Assembly (NCBI GenBank): GCA_964422205.1 | Contig: CAYRAI010000056.1 | Coordinates: 1 to 9,750, forward strand | Origin: CAZNYN01 sp964422205 | GTDB taxonomy: Bacteria; Synergistota; Synergistia; Synergistales; Synergistaceae | Length of the DNA: 9,750 nucleotides | Direction of reading: 5' to 3' | Shown: positions 5,948-9,750 of the stretch, piece after piece | How the letters are laid out: every line of letters starts with the position of its first letter | Numbering within the stretch: position 1 is the stretch's first letter | The notes under the pieces: generated by a model | The model's database searches: none | Seen by the model: the letters and a program-made list of their open reading frames with translations, nothing else | What the model was told of the DNA's origin: nothing | Translations under genes and position numbers: made by a program

Positions 5948-6583
5948 TTATTTCATTCTTTCGTATACGGCATTTCCGATGGTCTGTATTATCTGTACTA
6001 TTACTATCAAAATTGCTACTGAGTAAACCATAACATCTGTCTGAAAACGGTTGTAGCCGTATTTGATGGCTAAGTCTCCGAGTCCGCCGCCTCCGACTAC
6101 TCCTGCCATTGCCGAGTAGCCCAGAAGGTTTATGGCAACCACAGCCCAGTTAAGGACTATCGAAGGCATTGCCTCTTTTATCATTACTCCGAAGACTATC
6201 TGCATGTCGCTTGCCCCGAAAGAGCGGGCTGCCTCTATAACGCCCTTGTCCACTTCAAGTAGGCTGCCTTCCATAATTCTTGCCACGAAGGGTGTTGCCG
6301 CTATCGTTAGTGGAACTACGGAAGCAGTGCTTCCTATTGACGTTCCCGCTATCATGCGAGTAAGAGGTATTATCGCTATCATAAGTATTATGAATGGGAA
6401 GGAACGAAGCAGATTTACCGCAGCGTCAAGCACTGAGTATATAGCCTTGTTCGGTTTCAGCCCGCCTTTTCCCGTAAGGATCATGACGATTGCCGTCGCA
6501 AAGCCGAATATCCCCGAGAAAAAGGTTGACAGGGCAACCATGTATAAAGTTTCCCAAAGCGCTAAAAGCAGTTCATTCAGCAT
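5948..6583 (-). CDS. metI: Methionine ABC transporter permease
   Basis: This 211-residue inner-membrane permease has about five hydrophobic segments (near 8-35, 55-78, 86-105, 143-165 and 183-203). The cytoplasmic EAA loop begins EAARSFGAS (117-125) and contacts the ATPase. Length matches MetI (about 217 residues). The ATG at 6583 is chosen because GGGAGG lies about 8 bases upstream and the protein then begins MLNELLLALW, like known MetI proteins; longer in-frame starts add a non-homologous extension that is really metN sequence in another frame. It overlaps the end of metN by 11 bases, which implies translational coupling. It works with MetN and MetQ to import methionine. Confidence 0.93.
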   Translation of the reverse strand: MLNELLLALWETLYMVALSTFFSGIFGFATAIVMILTGKGGLKPNKAIYSVLDAAVNLLRSFPFIILMIAIIPLTRMIAGTSIGSTASVVPLTIAATPFVARIMEGSLLEVDKGVIEAARSFGASDMQIVFGVMIKEAMPSIVLNWAVVAINLLGYSAMAGVVGGGGLGDLAIKYGYNRFQTDVMVYSVAILIVIVQIIQTIGNAVYERMK

Positions 6584-7541
6584 CGCAGATAACCTCCCAG
6601 AACATTTTGTTGTCTTTAAGCCACTTAATGACTCTCTCAAGCTCATCATCAGGGACGTTTATAATGAGAAATCCCATGACTGTCTCCCTGTATCTCTCTA
6701 TTCTTCCGCCTACCACAGAGAAATTGAGGTCAAGTTCTCTTGCCATTCTTGTTATTATGCTGTCGTTGGCGACTTCGCGCGGGAACATGAGTCTTATATT
6801 CGTTCCTGAAGGAATGACCGCATAGTCATCGGATACCAGCTTTTTCAGCTCTTTGCCCGGCGCAAGGAATAGCCTGTCTGTCTCTCCCGCGTCTACAATT
6901 TTGCCTCCGTCTAAGATAACAACTTTGTTGCATATCATCTTAACGACTTCCATCTGGTGAGTTACCGCTATTATGGTTACTCCGAGCTTCTTGTTTATAT
7001 CAATGAGAAGTTCCAGTATGGATATGGTCGTCTTTGGGTCAAGAGCCGAAGTTGCCTCATCGCATAGAAGAATTTTCGGTTTCATTGCGAGCGCTCTTGC
7101 TATCCCAACTCTCTGTTTTTGTCCTCCGCTCAGGCTGCGCACCTTTTCGTTCCGTTTTTCAAAAAGGCCTACCAGCTCAAGCAGTTCGTTGGCTCTTTCG
7201 TAAGCTTCCTTTTTGGGAACTCCCCATATTTCCATGGGGAACATGATGTTTTCAAAAACGTTCTTTCTGTTCATAAGGTTGAAGTTCTGAAAAATCATCC
7301 CCATTTCCTTGCGGAGTTCTTTCAGTTCTTCGGGCTTCAGCTTCGAGACTTCGTGTCCCATTACTTCCGCAGTTCCCTCGCTGTAGTCCTCAAGTCCGTT
7401 GAGACAGCGCAGCAGTGTAGACTTGCCGGCTCCGGAGTGTCCCACTATGCCGAAGACATCCCCCTGTTCAACGCTTAGGGATATATCATGCAGAACCTTG
7501 TGTTCCCCGTAATATTTCCCCAGATTTTTAATTTGAATCAT
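6573..7541 (-). CDS. metN: Methionine ABC transporter ATP-binding protein
   Basis: A 322-residue ABC ATPase driving methionine uptake. Motifs: Walker A GHSGAGKST (34-42), Q-loop Gln85, signature LSGGQKQR (137-144), Walker B ILLCDE (157-162), D-loop SALD (165-168) and H-loop His195. The C-terminal part (about 245-320) has the length and position of the NIL/ACT-like regulatory domain that binds methionine and inhibits transport in MetN proteins. AGGGGAC lies about 8 bases before the ATG. It is the first gene of metNIQ; its 3' end overlaps metI. Expression is probably controlled by the upstream leader at 7594-7799. Confidence 0.95.
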   Translation of the reverse strand: MIQIKNLGKYYGEHKVLHDISLSVEQGDVFGIVGHSGAGKSTLLRCLNGLEDYSEGTAEVMGHEVSKLKPEELKELRKEMGMIFQNFNLMNRKNVFENIMFPMEIWGVPKKEAYERANELLELVGLFEKRNEKVRSLSGGQKQRVGIARALAMKPKILLCDEATSALDPKTTISILELLIDINKKLGVTIIAVTHQMEVVKMICNKVVILDGGKIVDAGETDRLFLAPGKELKKLVSDDYAVIPSGTNIRLMFPREVANDSIITRMARELDLNFSVVGGRIERYRETVMGFLIINVPDDELERVIKWLKDNKMFWEVICDAE

Positions 7542-7593
7542 AAAAACTCGTCCCCTTCGTATCTAAAAAAAAATTTTTGTACCTCAGACACAT

Positions 7594-7621
7594 AAAAAAG
7601 GCGGGCCTAATAGGCCCGCCT
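7594..7621 (-). terminator. Attenuator terminator in the metNIQ leader
   Basis: On the minus strand, AGGCGGGCC (7621-7613) and GGCCCGCCU (7607-7599) form a 9-bp GC-rich stem with a UAUUA loop, followed by a run of U to 7594. It lies after the leader promoter and leader ORF and 52 bases before the metN start, so it must be bypassed for metNIQ expression. It would also stop read-through from the GGDEF operon. Segments 5' of it (7667-7620) form competing structures. Confidence 0.88.
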
Positions 7622-7644
7622 CCGTGATTTCGTCAATGACGCCG

Positions 7645-7734
7645 TTAGGCGTCCGCTGAATCAGGAGAGGAGCCGTCGGTGTACATGCACATCATCATGT
7701 TGTTGGTGTAAGCTGTGAATAATCTAAAATTCAT
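7645..7734 (-). CDS. Candidate methionine leader peptide of the metNIQ attenuator
   Basis: A 29-residue ORF: MNFRLFTAYTNNMMMCM followed by YTDGSSPDSADA. It starts 8 bases after a full GGAGG ribosome site (7747-7743) and about 30 bases after the predicted transcription start. Codons 13-15 and 17 are Met and codon 16 is Cys, giving four Met in five codons in front of a methionine importer. The stop codon lies in the loop of a hairpin (GACGCC 7653-7648 with GGCGUC 7643-7638), and a terminator follows. A ribosome slowed by uncharged methionyl-tRNA at codons 13-17 would leave the downstream hairpin free to form; one reaching the stop would cover it. Leader-peptide attenuation is classical for his, thr, leu and trp operons; its use here is inferred. 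Confidence 0.78.
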   Translation of the reverse strand: MNFRLFTAYTNNMMMCMYTDGSSPDSADA

Positions 7735-7770
7735 GTACGGTTCCTCCATTCCCTGAAATTAATGTTGATG

Positions 7771-7799
7771 ATTATACTAACGTGATATGTAAATGTCAA
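7771..7799 (-). promoter_or_regulatory. Consensus sigma-70 promoter of the metNIQ operon
   Basis: Read on the minus strand, TTGACA (7799-7794) and TATAAT (7776-7771) are both perfect consensus, with a 17-base spacer. Transcription should start near 7764. The -35 box lies only 7 bases after the GGDEF gene's stop codon. Such a strong core promoter suits control by attenuation after initiation rather than by an activator. Confidence 0.9.
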
Positions 7800-7806
7800 C
7801 CCTGCT

Positions 7807-9051
7807 CTAATGTTTAGCTTTGCTTTGTCTGTCGTTTTTTGCGGAAGCTTCTGATGCCCTCTGTTTTTTGTGCTTTATTTTATACTGATACATACGTATG
7901 TCGGCATCTCTTATCATGTCTGATATGTCGCCGGTGTAATTCGCGCTGTTCACAACTCCGAAGCTGAAAGACCTGTTGTAGCCGTTGAAGTTGCGTTTAA
8001 AAGCGGTGCGCAGCTTCTCAAGCTGTACTTCCAAATCCTTCGTCCCTTCTGAGACGACAAGAAATTCGTCTCCGCCTATTCTGCATATGAGCTTTGGCTC
8101 GCGCAGACGGGAGAGAACCGCGGCAGTTTCCTGTATGTAAAGATTCCCGTCCTCGTGTCCAAAGGTGTCATTTATATACTTAAGGCTGTCCATATCGACA
8201 AATGCTATTTCGAGCTGCTTGGAGCTGTCTACCAGCCTTGTTATTGCTTCCATTCCGTATCTTCTGTTGTAGAGGTGAGTCATAGGGTCTTTATATACGA
8301 GAGACTCAACTTCGCGTATATGCGTAACATCTCTCAGTATGTGGAAGACGGAATCTTCTCCGTCCCATCTTATTTTTTGGGAGCATATCTCAAATATAAT
8401 GTCACCTGTCCCTGTATCGCTGCCGGAAAGAGCGTTTTCCCACTGCACCGATCTTCTTGTGCCAAGAGCGGGGCAGTTATTCAGCATATTGGTTAAAAAC
8501 GGTTCTGTTTCCGGCCTCACGTCTAAAAATTGCTGGCATGAGTGATTTGCATACTTTATATTATTTTCATTAGGATTTTTGATAACAAACCAGTCTGTCA
8601 TCTGCTGGGTAAGAGTCATCAAAAGCAGCTGTCCCTGCTGCAGAGCACGGTTTTGCTCTCTTACCGTCTCGGATTCCTGAAGGAGCTTGGCTTCTCTGTC
8701 AGCCAGCTTTTCCGTTGTAGCGTTGAAAGCTTCGGACAGCTCGCCCATAAAGTCAAGTTTTTGTCCATAGTCGCCCTTTGCCACCTGCTTTACCTGCCAT
8801 ATAAGATGTGTCAGCGAGCCGTGCAGAGAGCGCAGGTCGCCTGTTAATGGATTGCTTGATGCGGGCAGAGGCGCGTTGAGGTTGCCCTTGGAGAGACCTT
8901 TGACAAAAATGCGCAGCTCAGCCATACAGGAAGCCAAATATTCAAGTCCCTGAGCCAAATCCTGCTGTTCAGTGGTCAGATTTTTAATGTTAATTGAGGC
9001 TTGTTCGGGTTCGTAAAGAATTTTCCTTAAATATTCGAACAACTCGTCCAT
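7807..9051 (-). CDS. Soluble GGDEF protein with HAMP-like and PAS-like regions
   Basis: A 414-residue likely nucleotide cyclase with no membrane segment. Residues about 45-120 resemble a HAMP linker, 120-142 a coiled coil, 143-250 a PAS-like sensor, and 251-395 the GGDEF domain. The active-site core is present: DMD (286-288), YIND with Asn294, and GGDEF (326-330). Two deviations stand out. The usual GHxxGD Asp is Asn303, a position that contacts the guanine base. The inhibitory RxxD site five residues before GGDEF reads REPK (317-320), so product inhibition is probably lost. The basic C-terminal tail (391-414) is unusual. The ATG directly follows the upstream V4R stop codon, suggesting coupled translation. 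Cyclic di-GMP is the likely product; another cyclic dinucleotide is possible. Confidence 0.88.
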   Translation of the reverse strand: MDELFEYLRKILYEPEQASINIKNLTTEQQDLAQGLEYLASCMAELRIFVKGLSKGNLNAPLPASSNPLTGDLRSLHGSLTHLIWQVKQVAKGDYGQKLDFMGELSEAFNATTEKLADREAKLLQESETVREQNRALQQGQLLLMTLTQQMTDWFVIKNPNENNIKYANHSCQQFLDVRPETEPFLTNMLNNCPALGTRRSVQWENALSGSDTGTGDIIFEICSQKIRWDGEDSVFHILRDVTHIREVESLVYKDPMTHLYNRRYGMEAITRLVDSSKQLEIAFVDMDSLKYINDTFGHEDGNLYIQETAAVLSRLREPKLICRIGGDEFLVVSEGTKDLEVQLEKLRTAFKRNFNGYNRSFSFGVVNSANYTGDISDMIRDADIRMYQYKIKHKKQRASEASAKNDRQSKAKH

Positions 9052-9585
9052 TTATTCTACGTTACCTTTAAAACGGCAGACCCTATCTCCGCTTGCCCAG
9101 CAGTCGATTTCGCGTACTTGGTATTTTTTGCCGGTGAATTCCTGCATTATGCCTGCGACAAAACCTTCGTCATATACGCATACAACTTCGTCCGTGACAG
9201 GAAGGCCGCTGCAGTCGAGGTCTTCTCCGACTGTAAGAGTGAAACTTCCGTCCTCCGCATTGAAAGCCTCCATGCGCATAATTCCAATTTTGAGAGTCTG
9301 GAGCGCCTGCTGAAGCTGAGCAATGAAGCTGTCCAAGCCTTGCTCGAGATTAAGTACATTTTTAGCAAATTCACGCCCCGCCAGCTCTCCCGCTTTGCGG
9401 AATATATCATCGCTGAAATTCTGTCCATGCTCATTCACAAGTATGCTGTTTATGGAGTATTGCAGCAGTCTGTAGACAATGACGGGCATCTCTTCTCCGA
9501 GAGTCTCTCTGCCCTCTTTGATATTGCCAAGCTGTTCCCACGTGAATTCATTGTGTTTCTTTTTTTTCAGAAAAATATTTTCCAT
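9052..9585 (-). CDS. V4R-domain (4-vinyl reductase-like) sensor protein
   Basis: A 177-residue protein whose C-terminal two thirds matches the V4R small-molecule-binding domain. Cys125, Cys136, Cys162 and Cys170 are in the family's pattern, in the contexts DCSG, VCVYDEGFVAGI, EIDCWASGD and VCRF; they may hold a metal. V4R domains act as ligand sensors in regulators such as PoxR/XylR-type activators, and as BchJ-like proteins. The ATG at 9585 is preferred because AAGGGG lies upstream, although 12 bases away; the ATG at 9606 (184 residues) has no ribosome site and remains possible. The stop abuts the GGDEF gene start, so the two probably form a sensor-output pair. Upstream 9607-9750 is AT-rich, with TTGACA on the minus strand near 9647 but no good -10 box. 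Confidence 0.8.
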   Translation of the reverse strand: MENIFLKKKKHNEFTWEQLGNIKEGRETLGEEMPVIVYRLLQYSINSILVNEHGQNFSDDIFRKAGELAGREFAKNVLNLEQGLDSFIAQLQQALQTLKIGIMRMEAFNAEDGSFTLTVGEDLDCSGLPVTDEVVCVYDEGFVAGIMQEFTGKKYQVREIDCWASGDRVCRFKGNVE

Positions 9586-9750
9586 GGTTAAACCATACCC
9601 CTTCATGCAATTTTTCTGTGAAAATCAATCACCTGTGCTCCGCCAACATGTCAAGGATGCTGTGTCTTGTTTAAAATTGATAGATAAAACTAATTTCTCT
9701 GCTTTATTTGCTATATAGTGAATAACAAATACAATTATATTCTAGTATAA

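Noticed and set aside
6584..6649. Longer start for metI, 22 codons upstream.
   Set aside because: The added residues are metN sequence in another frame with no MetI character, and the ATG at 6583 has its own GGGAGG.
7542..7770. A SAM (S-box) riboswitch or methionine T-box before metN.
   Set aside because: No S-box multi-helix core or T-box antiterminator sequence is recognisable, and a well-formed Met-rich ORF with its own ribosome site occupies the space.
9629..9637. CACAGGTGA (minus strand here) also occurs at 4751-4759 in the lysR spacer.
   Set aside because: A nine-base match without matching context or symmetry is not enough to propose a shared site.

Overview
The window reads as chromosomal DNA of a diderm, probably anaerobic, amino-acid-using bacterium. 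Gene content and protein style (a split FAD/iron-sulfur amino-acid dehydrogenase, MetNIQ, stand-alone GGDEF and V4R proteins, strong GGAGG-type ribosome sites) suggest a Synergistota-like genome. That placement is an impression from protein character, not a search result. No transposase, phage gene, tRNA, rRNA or CRISPR array was seen.

Layout. Bases 1-309 hold no convincing gene, but they contain a long inverted repeat (21-38 with 151-170) and the AT-rich 5' region of the first operon. Bases 310-3698 (+) are a tight five-gene operon for a flavin/iron-sulfur dehydrogenase: a [2Fe-2S] protein, an FAD/NAD-type oxidoreductase, a two-cluster ferredoxin, a BFD-like [2Fe-2S] protein and a DAO-family flavoprotein. 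Together they resemble HcnABC, opine oxidase, D-hydroxyproline dehydrogenase or dye-linked proline dehydrogenase, with the HcnB-like polypeptide divided into separate genes and a ferredoxin inserted. The substrate is most likely an amino, imino or N-substituted amino acid and cannot be read from the sequence. A convergent LysR-type regulator (3733-4659, -) shares a bidirectional terminator with this operon.

Bases 4660-5088 are intergenic. They contain the lysR promoter, a possible divergent small RNA ending at a strong hairpin (4871-4910), and a structured segment bounded by inverted repeats just after metQ (4939-5081).

Bases 5089-7541 (-) are metN-metI-metQ, a methionine ABC importer. Its leader (7594-7799) has a consensus promoter, a 29-residue ORF containing Met-Met-Met-Cys-Met, and an intrinsic terminator before metN. 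This is the architecture of ribosome-mediated attenuation and the most interesting feature here: it would join methionine (and perhaps cysteine) tRNA charging to methionine import, in place of an S-box or T-box.

Bases 7807-9585 (-) are a two-gene signalling operon: a V4R-domain protein whose stop codon directly abuts the start of a soluble HAMP-like/PAS/GGDEF protein. Bases 9586-9750 are an AT-rich upstream region.
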